Assembly: GCA_900239685.1 (NCBI GenBank)
Contig: OENT01000243.1
Span: 1-64,000 of the forward strand
Length of the DNA stretch: 64,000 nucleotides
Reading direction: 5' to 3'
DNA from: Rotaria macrura
Taxonomy: Eukaryota > Rotifera > Eurotatoria > Philodinida > Philodinidae
The translations under genes were made by a program, and so were the position numbers. Below, one piece after another: positions 50,304-63,939 of this stretch (positions are counted from its first letter, which is position 1; each line of letters starts with the position of its first letter). Below the pieces are notes generated by a model. That model was given only the letters and a program-made list of their open reading frames with translations, was not told the origin of the DNA and made no database searches.

Positions 50304-51514
50304 CAGTGGCGGATCCAGGATTTTCGAGAGGGGGTGGCGATTTCTAATTTTTTTTCAAACAAGCTAGTATGAATTTTTGTGAAGTATTTAAAAATGTATG
50401 CTTAATCTTTCGAATTCTTAATTTCGTTTTATATAGTAAATCACTAAATTTATGAAAACAAAACAATTGTTTTTCAGACAAATTTTCACAATAAACTAAA
50501 AAGCCAGTCGACGATTGGATTTTCCAAATTCATCAATCACTGCCTCAATATTTACAGCCATATTTCGAGAAATACACATCATTGCTAAGCAATTAAGCCT
50601 TGTTTCAGACATAGTCGAGCGTAAATAAGTCTTCAGTAACTTCAGAAAAGAGAATGATCACTATGTAGTCGCTGTTGTCCCTGGTAGAGTTGCAAAGATT
50701 TTCAATAGAACCTTTATATTCGGATAAAATGCTTCAGGACTCGCAGCAGAAGAATCAATTATTGTATCGGGTAAAAATACTTGTTCTTTACGTTTCATGT
50801 TGATTGTATTCGGGTTGCTACCACAAGAAGACGATAATAACGTGAAACTATCTTCTGAAACAATATCTGTCCATCTTTTTTTCCATAATACAAATTCAGC
50901 TTTGAGTTGAGCAGTTCAACAATGTAAAAATTTTTGATAAAGTTCGATTTCTGGCAACAGATTCTCATAAGATTTATCCGCAATATTTTTAGGAACAAGA
51001 CATGAATTAGCTGCTGTTTTTTTAACATGTTCACTGAATCCAAGCAGGCATTCCCAAATATTTACATGTCATTATTACATGTTTTAGATATTTCGGTCAA
51101 ATTATATTGAAAAAATCAGATTTCCCGTAAAGTTGTCAATAACCCTGGCTACACAATTAGGCTATCCTTGTAAAATTGAGTTTTTTTCGAGGTTTTTTGT
51201 TCACATAAGCTTTTGCTGGTTACGTTTCAATATCCAACTGTACCTGATCAACTGTCAATGGATGATATTTACGACTAATCCTGTTATTCTACTTCTTGGT
51301 ATTGGTCATTCGCTCAAAGAGCTTTATTTTATTTTATTATATATTCTGAACCGTATTTTCACGATCAAAGCTGAGATCTTTTGATTAAATAACGTATTAC
51401 AATATCTATTATATCATGCGTTGAATCATAGAAACATTTTAAAACATTTCGCCGGTATTCTATCCTCAGAGGGGTGGCGATGGCCGGGTAGCCTAACTGG
51501 TGGATCCGCCACTG
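50304..51514. mobile_element. hAT transposon copy (1.2 kb) with 8-bp target-site duplication
   Basis: The left end is CAGTGGCGGATCCAGG and the right end CTGGTGGATCCGCCACTG, so the ends form inverted repeats. The perfect duplication ATTTATTC flanks both sides (50296-50303 and 51515-51522). Inside, on the minus strand, is the C-terminal part of a hAT transposase with stops. At 1.2 kb it is shorter than an autonomous copy should be, so it is internally deleted. Confidence 0.9.
50496..51064 (-). pseudogene. hAT transposase C-terminal fragment, broken
   Basis: From about 51064 downward the frame reads SCLVPKNIADKSYENLLPE, then a stop after KFLHC. It continues as QLKAEFVLWKKRWTDI and later as SPEAFYPNIKVLLKIFATLP. 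Near 50675 a TAG and a frame change interrupt it. The next frame reads LKLLKTYLRSTMSETRLNCL and ends VIDEFGKSNRRLAF-stop at 50496. The YPNIKxLLKIxxTLP and LKTYLRSTM words are typical of the hAT C-terminal dimerisation domain. Two lesions and a missing N-terminal part make it inactive. Confidence 0.8.
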
Positions 51515-51708
51515 ATTTATTCCTATGAGTCATCTACTCACAATGAACAGAAAAACTTCCGTGCGTTTCTATGCATAAAAGGCAATGCCAATGCGTTTAT
51601 CCTGGCCTTGATGTAAACGCGTTCTTTGTCCTTCACGATCACAGATAAGAGAGGTTGACCAATTCATCGTAAAAAAAATAGTTTTTGCTTGCTTATTCAA
51701 CAGCTTTT

Positions 51709-51957
51709 ATGATGGCCAATCTCTTGAAAGTATTATTCATTTTGATGGTATTGACGGGGTCAAACGATATATGGGGAACGGATGCCGCTTCATATGTACA
51801 ATGTGCCGCTGCTTGTAAAGCTGGTTTAACAGCAATGGAAGCGTTTTGCCGTTGTGTACCAAACTAAACTGTACGAGCATTGTGTTGGAGTGTTACACAT
51901 TATGCTGGAACTGCGAGTGTGGCTATGTGTACAGGATTTTGCGCAAACAACTTTTAA
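51709..51957 (+). pseudogene. Small secreted cysteine-containing peptide gene with one in-frame stop
   Basis: ATG 51709 (or 51712) opens a signal peptide (MANLLKVLFILMVLTGSND). The next residues read ASYVQCAAACKAGLTAMEAF, then CRCVPN, and end at TAA 51865-51867. In the same frame the sequence continues for 29 codons to TAA 51955-51957, with Cys residues in matching style (RALCWSVTHYAGTASVAMCT, then GFCANNF). The continuation looks like the second half of the same small secreted protein, so one substitution has probably broken it. The alternative is a real short form of 52 residues. The function is unknown; I infer extracellular secretion from the signal peptide alone. Confidence 0.55.
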
Positions 51958-53383
51958 ACGAAAAACGCTAACGTAAGACTGATAACTTTCTTTTCCAGTA
52001 CTGTTTGTAGTTTGTCATTTTGGTTATGAACAATGTTTGAGCTTTTTATTAAATAAATCTCGATGAGAAATGCATACTTCTACTAAGATTTCTTGTATCG
52101 AGATTCTATGCGAGCAAAGAATACACTTTATACGATGAGGGTTTAGGTTTGAGTATGGAGTACAATTGTGAGTGAGGGTGGGTCTGGGTGTGTTTGTGGA
52201 GATGAATTTAGATGAGACAGTAGGTTGTTGGGGCGTGTCAGTATGAATGTATTATTCATTAGATAACTGTTCACCCAAAAATAGACACACTCACCAATAT
52301 ATGCATCCATACCCAAATTTGAATAACTTTACATTTTGGGAAATCATCCCGGTTTAGGCTAAACTATCTCCTCTGTACCTTTAATAATTCATCCTGAAAG
52401 ATTAGACAGAACAAATCTAAAATTGAAAATGAGAAACAAAAATTTTTTAACGCCAAACGAAAGTGGGACATTCCAGTTTATATCAATGCACACTAGATTG
52501 CTCTCGTTACTATACTAATAGTAGCTGAGTCACGAGATGATTCATACATCACTTAAATATTGTTTGCATCTTGTCTTGATAATGTCCTGTGAATCAATGA
52601 AACCTCTGCAATTAAATTTATAAACAGATAAAAAAGGAAAAATTTTAATTTAAAGCTGATATTAGAATTATTATTTTCTTTTAAATTGAGCTAGTATAAG
52701 TAACGTGTGACTCAATGTTTCTAATATTCCCTTCTATATACAATGACCATTTTTAAGAAAAGTTAAATAATAGAGAAGATAGGATAAAAGAGATTTTTTT
52801 CGAGTCGTCGAGCTTTATAATATTTACCAAGGATGTCGAAGTCAACTTAGATGAGCCTCATCTAATGCCATGATCGATTGTGTTTCTTTCGAATCTAAAT
52901 TTTCAACAGTAAGCATCAGAGATTCTCACTGAAAAGCAAAGTCCTATTTACTATGGCGTCATTTGATTATACTTCATCTCAACGAAGAAAAAATGAGATG
53001 AGTTTAGCAAACGATCAATGTATTACAAATTGTTAAAAATATTTATTGTGACAGTAGTAAGAATAGCAAAAGTTTTTACTAAAATGAAAAGAGTAGCAGT
53101 AATTGTATTGTGCAACCAATGAGAAGGTCGTAGATGGGACGTATCATGGTTAATGTTGATCGAAAGTCGTTAGAATTCAAAAACGAGTTGCAACTATAAA
53201 AAAAAAAGCGTTTGAACTTGTACACACTCAACTTGACATTTATTGATAAAGAAATGGGTAAGTAAGCTGCAAGAATGGCTTCTTCTCACTAGCAATCATC
53301 GCTTTGAATGACTGCATTCGTCTTTGTAGACAGCAAGAAATTAGTCGATCCTCATATTGAGAAATTTGTAAGGAGGTGCAAGG
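51958..53383. other. Intergenic stretch between the secreted-peptide and ABCA genes
   Basis: AT-rich, with a G/T-rich patch near 52130-52205 (GAGGGTGGGTCTGGGTGTG). It includes the 3' flank of the ABCA gene. No gene was recognised. Confidence 0.45.
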
Positions 53384-56300
53384 TCACTTACTTCTATCGT
53401 CTTGTTCCGTCTCACCTGATGATTGTTTATCGGCCGAAGCATCAGGTGCAGCATCCTCATCATCGCCCGCAAGACGAACGAAGATTTGTTCAAGTGTCGT
53501 TTGTGACAAAGAATAGCTTTCGATCAATTTTTGATTCTTTCGAGCATTAAGCATGGCAAATATACGAGCCACATTAAAAGATGATGTAGTTGCCCTATTT
53601 TCATTCGAGGATGATATTGATATTGACGAGAATGGTACATTGCAAAGAAGTACTCCATTTTGTTGATCTACAATTGATAGCATTAATGTTAGGTCGAGTC
53701 AGTATCAGCATACATGACAGTCGTAGCGATTCTTCACAATCGGATTTCAAATTCAATTTTATCTATTCTTTACCTTGAATATCAATATCTGGCACAATGG
53801 ATCTGAGATCGTCTTTTATTTGTTGAACATGATCGACTAGTGCTTTTACTTGTACAGCATAACCGTCACCAAAGCGATTTTTTAAATGTTGTACATTTCC
53901 CAAACACATAAACTGACCCAATTTCATGATGCCGATTCCTCAATAGAGTTACAGTTGATCAATGGCATTTACCACTCTCATAAAAATATCAACTTACTCG
54001 TGCACAAAGCTTCACATTCTTCCATACTAGAGAACAATTAGTTGACAGAGTCAATCAGAAATCTAAACTTCGATTTTTCGTTTACCTATGACTAGTCATA
54101 ATTATTGTCAAACCAATGTCACGAGCCGAACGAATCACTTCCCACAATTTTCGTTTGGCAGCTGCATCCAGACCCTAGTATAAATCATACTCATGTTACG
54201 GTATCAGACGAAAATAAACTAGACCATACTGTTGTTGGTTCATCAAGAAACACCAAAGCTGGATTAGCCATGAATGCAATGACTGCACTCAGTTTTCGTT
54301 TATTACCACCGCTGTTGTTTTCATATTAGAGAAATACAAGAAGCAACTTATGTCTGTGTGATGAATGTTTTGAGAAAAATTTATTTCACACAAGTGTTAT
54401 TTACTACAGACAAATCTTAATTTCGGTTCTTACTTTTCAAAATGATCTATTCCCGACCAGATATCTAGGGAATAAGTTTCTCTCAGCACTTTAGTTCTCG
54501 AGTGTATGATTGGGTTTCCTGAAGTGTGAAAATTTACGACGACAAAATTTATACTCCCTTCAGTATAACTAACCTAAAACTGCATAATATACGAGATTTT
54601 TAGACACCTCTCTAGAACACTGGGACACTTTCTTTTACATGTTTAAACATTCAAAAAGTCTTTTCTAATTCAAATATCTTTGAAAATGTATAGCCTTTCT
54701 TGATCGGATACATGTAGATTTAGATGAAGTAATCTGCAAGAGGGATTTAAAAAACTTCTAGTGAAATAGTCTGACTCATTTTTAGTTAAATAAAACCAAT
54801 TTTTTTCGTTTGACTCGATTTCCAGTATTGTGCAATAATAGCTCACTACGTCACTTATCTAGAAGGAGAAGCATCTACTATTGGTGACAGAAAAATCGGT
54901 TCTGTATCATCGATCCACTTAGCTATCTATACTAACCTTAGATTCTGTACGATCCGTTCTTCATATGTATCAAGACCAAACAATCGAAGCATATCATGAG
55001 AAAGTTTAGGTATCGTTGATTCTTGTAGACCTTTCAATCTAGATAGATTTAAACAAAAGTTGATATTAAGAAATAGAACACTATTTGCTTTGTCGAATGT
55101 TGCTTAAATAATCTGAACTTTGCAAAATTTTCGTTACAAATCAACAGACTTCGGCAATCATTGTTCGACATACATGTATATAATTAAAATTTACCTAGCA
55201 AATAAAGTCACAGTTTCGGTGACATTCAGGCCTTCTACAAGCCAATCGAACTGTGGACAAAATCCGATTTCGAGATCACGTTTCTAAATAGAACAAGAAC
55301 GGCAACATATAGGAAATCAATTTGATTCGTTTAAAACAATTCACAACCGTTTGATTAGCATTTTTTCCATTGATAATAATTTCACCCGAAGTCGGTTCCG
55401 TGTCACCGATTAACATTCGGAAGGTTGTTGTTTTACCTGCTCCATTAGCTCCTAGAATATTGATGGCATATGCATCTATCTCTGGAATATGAATAGTTTC
55501 ACATACCTAAAAGACCGAAACATGACTTAGTTGATACACGGAAATTGAGATGATCGACAGCCGTATAAGTGCGTTTAGTTAATGACTTCTCTTTTCTTTT
55601 TATGAATTGTTTGACAAGATCACGAACAAGAATAACTGTCGACGTCGATGATTCATTTTCCTGCAAGATTGATTCACGTTCCATTCGAACATCATCATCT
55701 AAACTCTATTGATCAAACATTCAATATTGAAAAGAAAGACATGAATGATACTTTTTATTTCTCTTACCGAATCATCATATTCGAACGTATCGTTGGCATG
55801 ATTGATTTTAGTAAAATTTCGATGCCATAGTTGTTTGATGTTAGTAAAATTTTCGATCAGTGCTAATAATAACCACCAGAACAAGATTTGCATGCAGAAG
55901 ATGAGAAATTGTAAGCCAAGACCAGGTTCACGTGCTGACATCCAAGGTTCATCGAAAGCATAATTTGTACCCATAAGTGAATTGAGTGATGTAATACAAT
56001 CACGATTCGAACGAAGACGAATATTGGTAAGAGTGTGTTTTAGATTCACAGTTGGAAGAAGAACCGAAAGAATCCATCGAACACTGGTTACTGCTATTGC
56101 TCCGCTGGCCATACGATTCTGATCTGATGAGTCTTTGTCTTGTGAAACAGTAGCCAGAAAACTCAAAATCATATCGGCAAAACAAACCAAGACGTTTAAT
56201 AGAAAAAAATTAATCACACCTATCAGTTCTCGTTTGACAGCAAACGAGAACACATAAATAAATGGTAACGATGCTAATGAATACATGAAAAACATGAGAA

Positions 56301-59300
56301 AGAAAAAGCCACCTTCTTCTGTATTTCGGTAGACATAAACTTCTGATTGTGTTTTTTTATTGGCTGTTGCACCGATCTATAATGAAGAAAAAAAAACATA
56401 TCTATAAAAAAGGAGAGACTAAGATTCATATTGATTAGAATCGTTCATCAGTATTCATGATTGAGAGTAAGAATGGTAAGATCAGACTTAGCAATGATGT
56501 CTGATACATGAAATGTAGTATAGGACGATAAAAGATTCACTTACTTTTAAAACAATTGTCAGTAATGAACAAAGAATTAAACAGAGTAGAACGTCGAATA
56601 TTAAATTCGACAACCAATATATTCGTTTCTTCACATTGGTTAATAGTTGAAGATCTTTGGAATGATTGACACGTTCAGCAATAAATGTCGGTATGAGAAT
56701 ACAAATATATAGAGTAGCAACAATGCAGAATAGAAAATTGAATACTGATACAGGTAATGAATCCAAACATAAGAGATTTTGAAAGGCACGTGCTTCTGGT
56801 GTTAGTACCGTAACTGTTTTTGAAATAGGTTGATTTGTCGTCACAATACTTTTCGATGAGGAATTTGCATAAAATTGAAAAAGATTCGTTGTTGCTACAC
56901 CAAGACTTGTTGGCATCGTATGAAAGTTAACAGTAGAAAAGTACGCATCAAATTTTACTGCCCGCGATGGACCAATTCCATTGTCATATAAAGCAAAACC
57001 CATTTTATATTTATTGACAAAAGCATCTGCGGATTCATAGTATTTCGGTAGTATATATTCAAGTACTTTTTCGTCATATATTTCATCAATAGTGGCACCA
57101 GCATTCGTTAAATGATTGAGAAGTTGTTGTCGAGCAAGACTTTGATTATTATTAGAATAAGTTACGATAGTTTGTGGATTGTAAATCGATGGGAGCAGCG
57201 TGACTTGAGCATCAATTGTACGATCGTTCTGCAAAAGTGTTAATTGAATTTCTTCTGGTGTTGGTAAAACACCGACGAGAATAATCTCAAAGACTATCGG
57301 AAGTAGAAAGAAACCTAAGAGAAAACCAATTTTTCGCCGAGTAACATGCCATCGTTTGATGAGTAATGCCCAAAGCCGAGTGAAAAATAAACGAGTACCT
57401 TCAATACGTTCTTGATGCACGCGAAAAACTATTTTGATTAACAAAAAAAAGACGTCAAATCGTTTTATTTTTCGTGAACAGGACCTCTCTCATTGTTACC
57501 TGCATTTGATAGAGCTTTTCGAGTGTTTTCTGGATTATGATTACTATCTTCGGTTGCTTCTTCCTCTCGAATCAATCTATCAAAACGATGATGACAATAT
57601 GTATGACGAGTCAATATTATTTCCTATACTTGAGAAAGACATCTTCGATAGTTGTCATCGATAGACCATACGCATTGATGCCAATCGATTGCCGATTTCG
57701 ATCAAGTTCATTGATCAATGGTTCGATCGTTTTGGAATCACCACGTTTTATTCCATAGACAAGTTCCGAGCTAGATTCACGTTCTAGAACTACATTTTTT
57801 ACATGTTTTCGAATGAATCGAGTGATGTTTCCGCTATCAAAACTTTCTTGTTTATCCATGAAAATACGATATTCAAATTCTAAACATGAATGCTTTTCCG
57901 TGTTTTTGTTTTGTCTTCATTTCGTCAATATTTCCGTCAGACCTGTTTGTTGTTTAAGAAAATCTGGAGTACCATGTGCTTGCAATCGACCTTTGCTAAT
58001 GAAAGCAATACGATCAGATAATAAATCGGCTTCTTCGAGAAAATGCGTTGTCAATATCACACATTTTCCTTCTTCTTTTAATTTTCGTACGATTGTCCAA
58101 ATTAACCGACGATTGTACGGATCTACGGATAGAACGGAAATTTCGTTTTCATGTTTTATTTTTATAGCATACCTATGCCACTTGTTGGCTCATCAAGAAT
58201 AAGTACCTGAAAGATAAATAGAATGATAGAAAAATTTGATTGATCATATTTGTTTTCAACAGACTTTAGGATCACCAGTTAATGACATGCCAATCGAGAG
58301 ACGACGTTTCATTCCACCTGATAGATCTTTCGATAGAGTTTGTCGATCATTGATTAATCCAATCAAATTGAGAATTGTTTCGACTGAATCTTTCATAATT
58401 TTCATGTCGACGCGACGCATCTAAAATATGTTGTTCTTTATTAACATGGAAAATTTATCTTCAGCATTTTCCTAGCGATAGTAGAATGTTCTTAAAGAAT
58501 AACTTATGATTTTCTTCATACCTTGGCTATCAATATCAGATGTTCTTCGACAGATAATTCATCATAGAGAATGTCTGATTAGATATACTGTGTTATTTTT
58601 TTGAAAACAAGAAAGTAGTTTACTATTTGTTTACCATATTGTGGACAAAATCCTAGAATCTTTCGCACTTCTTGCATATATTCACGATTATCTATTCCTT
58701 GAACAGTAACACTACCCGATGTTGGCTCTAACATTCCTACAATTCAATAAGATCACATTAGAATCATAAGAACGTACTGTCAATATATTGACAACTTACC
58801 GACGAGAATAAATGTCGTAGTTGTTTTGCCTGCTCCGTTGTGTCCTAACAATGAACAAACTTCACCTTCGTAGAAATCCAAGGAGAGATCAGAAACAGCT
58901 TGAAAATTTCCAAATTTCTATAATGAAACATTGATTTATCAAACAATGTTTTTCATGAAATAGATCAAATCAAACCTTTGTTAGATGATTAATTTCCAAA
59001 GCCGGAGCTCTACTATTGACAAGCGAACCAATTTGAATCCAATGATGGCGATCATCTTCGTGCTCTTTCGATTTATGTTTCATTTTTCGACGATGTCCCT
59101 GCTGTTCAAGATCACTTGGTTGCACAGTTGACGATTGATGACGGTTCCAAAACGATCTTTTAAATATATAGTTCCACGGTTGTGCAACACCGAATTCACC
59201 GGGATTGACACGTTCAATATAAATAGCTAGGAACATGTAGACTACCGAATAGATTAACATGAGTAGAAGACAAACGCCAATATACAATCGATAAGTAAAT

Positions 59301-62300
59301 AAGTTCGAGTAGAGTATGCCAAAAGTGGCCGTGCGTCCTGAATATTCGAATGAGTGAATTTCTTTGTCGTTTCATTTAGACAACATATTAACTCACCACT
59401 ATGACGTTCATATTGTTGAATGACTTGTAAACAAAATAATAGACCCGTATTAGGAAATAGACATAGAAAATATCGAACACCAAGTGGAACACCAGCATAG
59501 AAATCAATCGATGTCAATATCCACAGTATTGCTCCGATTAATTTTGCTAAGAGAGCTATTCAAACATAAGAATGCGTATGACATTTATCAAGTATTCATC
59601 AAAAATCGAATAGTCTTACGGCGTTTAAAAAATTGTCCAAAGAAAACACTGAACACCGATGTATGAATTGAATAAACGAAAAATACTGTCCAAACAAGTG
59701 TCCAATTGGTGAATGTAAATATAGCTTTACTGACACCATTGGGTCGTTCACTTGAACTTGGCAACGTCAAAAAACTTAGACCAGTCACCAGACAAGTAAG
59801 TACAAAAAATATGCACATGGCTCGCGCAACCCAGACTATATTGTTTACCCAAGTACGAAGACCGAATATCCGTAAATATTCCTATCCATAAAGACAAAAA
59901 TTGCTCAGTAAAAAGAGTAAAAAATTCTCACGAGTCGAAAAAAAGATGGATAGACAATAGCATCTCATTTCTTATCCTAGTGATTTCATCAGATTTTACA
60001 GTTAAATACAATGCTCCAACTATATACCAGCGTACAAGATGAAGTTTGAACTTTGAATAGTTTCAGACTAGTGGATGAACTTAACACTTAAAAAAAAAGC
60101 CGAATGTCGCTTACAAGATACATCAGAATAATTTTTAAAAAACTAACATTTTTCTGAACTAACATGACCTTGATAATAATACAGAAACAAAACTATAATT
60201 TTTAGAGTTACCCTTAGATAGAACAGTGGATCTTTTACGATTCATCATTTTCTTGAAATATCACTATTCTACTTTGAAGTTGTTTTTATTCCTATAAATA
60301 ATTTGTAGTTTGGAGTTTTTTAAGCGATATTATGAAGCATAGTATCAAGGTATCTGATGAACCACAGGACATTGTCTTAATGAAAATATTCCTTGTATGG
60401 GATGTTCTGCCTCCATGAAAAAAACGAAACAGTGGAATTCGGACTTGAAACTTTGTTCATTAGTAGCTGATACACTATTTAGATTGCTTTCAAAATTTCA
60501 GCAATAACTATTATATATACTTCTAGAAACAAAGCATGTTGAAAGAGAAGGTGAACCTTTGTGAAATTTTCTTGCAGAATGTTACCGATTTTTTTTTCTA
60601 TGTCCTATTTCTTAACAACATAGCATCTAGTTTGACTGAAAATTTCAAGGAAATGTGAGGATTATGTAAACATCTTAGAGGAAAAATTTCAAATCAAAGT
60701 TCTTTTCTCTCAGATTGTTGCAAAGTCCAGCATTTCTACTAAATTTCTTTATGTAACTCTAGAAGAAGAACAAGGTAGTTCGTTTTAGCTGTAGTATCGG
60801 GTTATGGAGAATTCATCGACTCTATTTTTATTGTTGTCTTTCGTCTACTTCAAGGATTAATACTATCATATTCAAACTGAACATCAATGGGAAAAATATG
60901 CAATGATTAATGACAATTGGTTCTCTAACTTCATCTTTTATACTACATGCATGCTTGGCTGAACTAAGGGTTGTCAGTGATTCAATAAAAGATTTTGAAT
61001 TCAAAAATTTTGCTTGAATTTTGTTTGTAAAAATATCAATATTAACAACAACTCATACGTTGAGAATCATTCATTGCTAATTTTATTCTGTTGTTTGATT
61101 CATTCTATGATTCTTCATCTATTCAAGAAAGATCTGCAATATGGTTCACTTATAGAACTCTAAGAATAAACGATCGAATATCTTACTTTCGTTTTGTTTT
61201 GACGTTCTTCAACAACATAACCAACGTTCAAAATAAATGTAATCAAATAGACGAGTGCGAAAAAAATTGGAAGAAACACAGTGAAACTTGTATACAGATC
61301 ATCGGCGTAAAATTCTGGACAACCGAAGTGATTCAAAAATATCTACAATATACTAATTTATAGTTGAATAAAACACCGATAACTATTCGATAGGACTACG
61401 GTACGCTTGATGTATTTGGTGCTATGTTTGTTACATATTCAATGATAGACAGATCGATGAAATATTGAATACCTAAAAATTGATTGGTATAATTTGCAAA
61501 AGTCGAATTTCCTTAAGAAAAAAAAACATGACAAGATTTATCAAAAGAGTAGTATGGTATTGCTAGTTTGTGCCTTGACAGAAATCTTCTGGAGCACGTC
61601 TCCAAAATATGTCGTTTTCGTTCAATTTTACTTGTTGAGCACGATAATAATACGGATCATTTCTAGAATCGAGAATGTATACGGTAGAAAATAAAGAGGA
61701 TTCAAACGGCAAGTAAACTTACTCTTGCAAGCGTAAAGTATAATTAACTTGATTAGGCATCGCTGTCGGGTTTGTGCAGTTATCAAGATTGGTAAAGTAT
61801 ATATAAGCATAGAGTGATTCCTTTGCTGCATCGGACAATGACGATATATTTGGATTTGAAATAGGTTCAACTGAAAAATTGACATGGATCATTGACAATA
61901 GTGAAAATAACAGAAAAACAAAAACGTTTAAAGAAAGAAGTATTCACACTTACCATAGTCCGGAAAACCGGGTTGATTCGACGCTAGAGCATTGATTGCA
62001 TTCATTACAATTGCTTCGGTGCATGGATTCGCTAAAGAGAAATATTTTTCGATGAAAAAAGAAAGTAATTCATATTATTAATCGTCTAGAAACTGACACG
62101 GATAGTAATAGGTAGTGTTAGCCGTTGTTTGATTCCAGGCCATTCTATCATGTGGACGAAAGGGGGGTAGTTGAAATGCAGGATTGTGGACACGATCGAG
62201 AAGATAACGTAAACCAATGAGAAGAACCATGAATCCATAGGCAAGTAAGATTTCAACAATTGTTTGGCCACGTCTACGAATTGCCAGACGAAACGTCTTG

Positions 62301-62374
62301 ACAAATAATGCAGAAAAGTCATTGAAGAATCTACTAAATCCATGACTACTATTCTGATTCGGAGATGAAACCAT
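53384..62374 (-). CDS. Full-size ABC transporter, subfamily A, 28 exons
   Basis: The exons run 62374-62098, 62031-61954, 61870-61723, 61662-61574, 61511-61405, 61342-61187, 59881-59620, 59555-59397, 59337-58976, 58917-58800, 58736-58635, 58574-58522, 58420-58265, 58206-58173, 58122-57943, 57879-57630, 57576-57500, 57428-56545, 56376-55768, 55705-55507, 55451-55348, 55283-55195, 55038-54937, 54311-54230, 54174-54086, 54026-53998, 53938-53774 and 53667-53384. Phases close throughout, giving 1,747 residues. The order is TM1, a short first extracellular loop, TM2-6, NBD1, a second TM half with a large loop, NBD2. NBD1 has GHNGAGKT (571-578), LSGGMKRR (from 670) and LILDEPTSG (from 691). NBD2 has [17 protein letters not shown] and FLDEPTT. 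ABCA hallmarks include [10 protein letters not shown] after NBD1, [21 protein letters not shown] and the closing QTTLEQIF. The size suggests an ABCA3-like lipid transporter; the substrate is inferred from family only. Intron 4 seems to use a GC donor. Confidence 0.9.
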
Positions 62375-63852
62375 AGTTGTCGAATAGACTAGTGAACTTA
62401 CAGACGTTTCTATATAACAGAGAAATATGCGAGTATTTAATTAAAGGTATTGTTTCTTTTAATCGATAAATAATAAACAGCAGTACTTTATCCTTCGTAA
62501 GATCGGTTATATAATGTGCTTTTGCCGTTCTTATCACCTACTTTTCGATACACATCCAATGTACCCTGTTACACAACTTTATGACATATGATATCAACAA
62601 TCCAAAGAAAAGCATTATATTTATGTGAATAAAGAACGCGCCAATTCATGTCGCACTTTTATTTTATATTACTATTCCTATCTAAAAGCAAATAACAAAC
62701 TCGTCGTGATTTTATCCATGGAGAAGAAAAGAACTAACAATGATAATAATGTTATGCTCATAATGATGTGTCGAATACGAATATAGAATTTGATTTTCAC
62801 TAACAAAAATCAATTTTGTTTCATCTAATCATAGAACTATGATGCTTTTGGTCTTAACGAGGAATTGAACTATTCGATATGTTTTCCTTCATTTTGATAA
62901 AAAATTGTATTACTAAACTAAACTAGAAAATGGCTTGGAACTGTTTTAAATTGTCTGAAAAACAGAACAGAATGAAACCCATCTCACAACAAGAATTCCT
63001 ATTGATTTCGCTCATGCCTTCGGCTTATCCTGCCAATCAAATTCACTCGTTTTCGTTTCATTACGAACTCATGAATTTTAACGACATCATAAATATATTC
63101 GATGTGAGCTCGTTTATCATTTTAAACGATTTAACTGATGTAAGAAAGTAAATCAATGGTTAATCAAAAAAAAACCGAAGCTGGAGAAATATCACAGATT
63201 ATCATCTAGAATAGATATTGAATGCCTGAAGGGAGTCAAGTCGTTGATAAAATCTACCCAATCGATTCCTGTATCATCGTTGAAATTAGCTGCGTCTATT
63301 TTGCTTGACTATTCTATCTATAATGAGATTCCAACATCATCATATATTAACTAGCGATTATTAGTTTACAAAGAGAAATTATTCAGTTGAATTATAATTG
63401 TAAGATTTCAAATATAACTGCTGAAACATCACTGTCAATTATTACTGAAAGACTGGTGTTTATTATCCTATTAATTGAACAATAATACAGATAACTGAAA
63501 ATATTCATCATGAGTAGATTTCTAGAAGAAAAAAAATCATACTAAAATTGAGATAATGTTATTGACTTAGTCAAGAGTTTATAAGATTAAGTCGCCATAG
63601 ATTGCATAAACAACGAAAGAATTTTAGTGCTTTTTGCCATAGTAAAAATGTCTGATCGTGGATTCGCCAATAATATTAATGCATCAGATATGATCGACTA
63701 TAGTATTGAGACAGTACATATTTAGTCATCCATTTCAATACTGATTACCAATATAATAACCGTAAAATAAATATATAGTGCGGTATTTCATTATAGTGGA
63801 AGAAAAAGAAAAGAACGGAATAGATCTTGAATTTTCACTTTAACAATGATCG
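62375..63852. other. Upstream region of the ABCA gene
   Basis: AT-rich, with short unsupported frames only (for example the 73-codon plus-strand frame at 62930-63151). The ABCA promoter must lie here, but no clear element stands out. Confidence 0.4.
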
Positions 63853-63939
63853 TTATGAGAAAATTACAAAATTTTCATTTCTGTTACTGTTTGCCAGCCA
63901 TGTATCGATTCGATTGTTTAGTTCTTCTTCTTCTTCGAG
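63853..63939 (-). CDS. Probable terminal exon of a gene extending past the right edge
   Basis: On the minus strand a good acceptor (pyrimidine-rich CTGTTCTTTTCTGTCAACAATAG) precedes CTC GAA GAA, and the frame runs 28 codons to TAA at 63855-63853. The peptide LEEEEELNNRIDTWLANSNR is acidic then mixed, as in a helical or coiled-coil C-terminus. Only this exon is in the window, so no family can be named. Confidence 0.4.
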   Translation of the reverse strand, partial: LEEEEELNNRIDTWLANSNRNENFVIFS

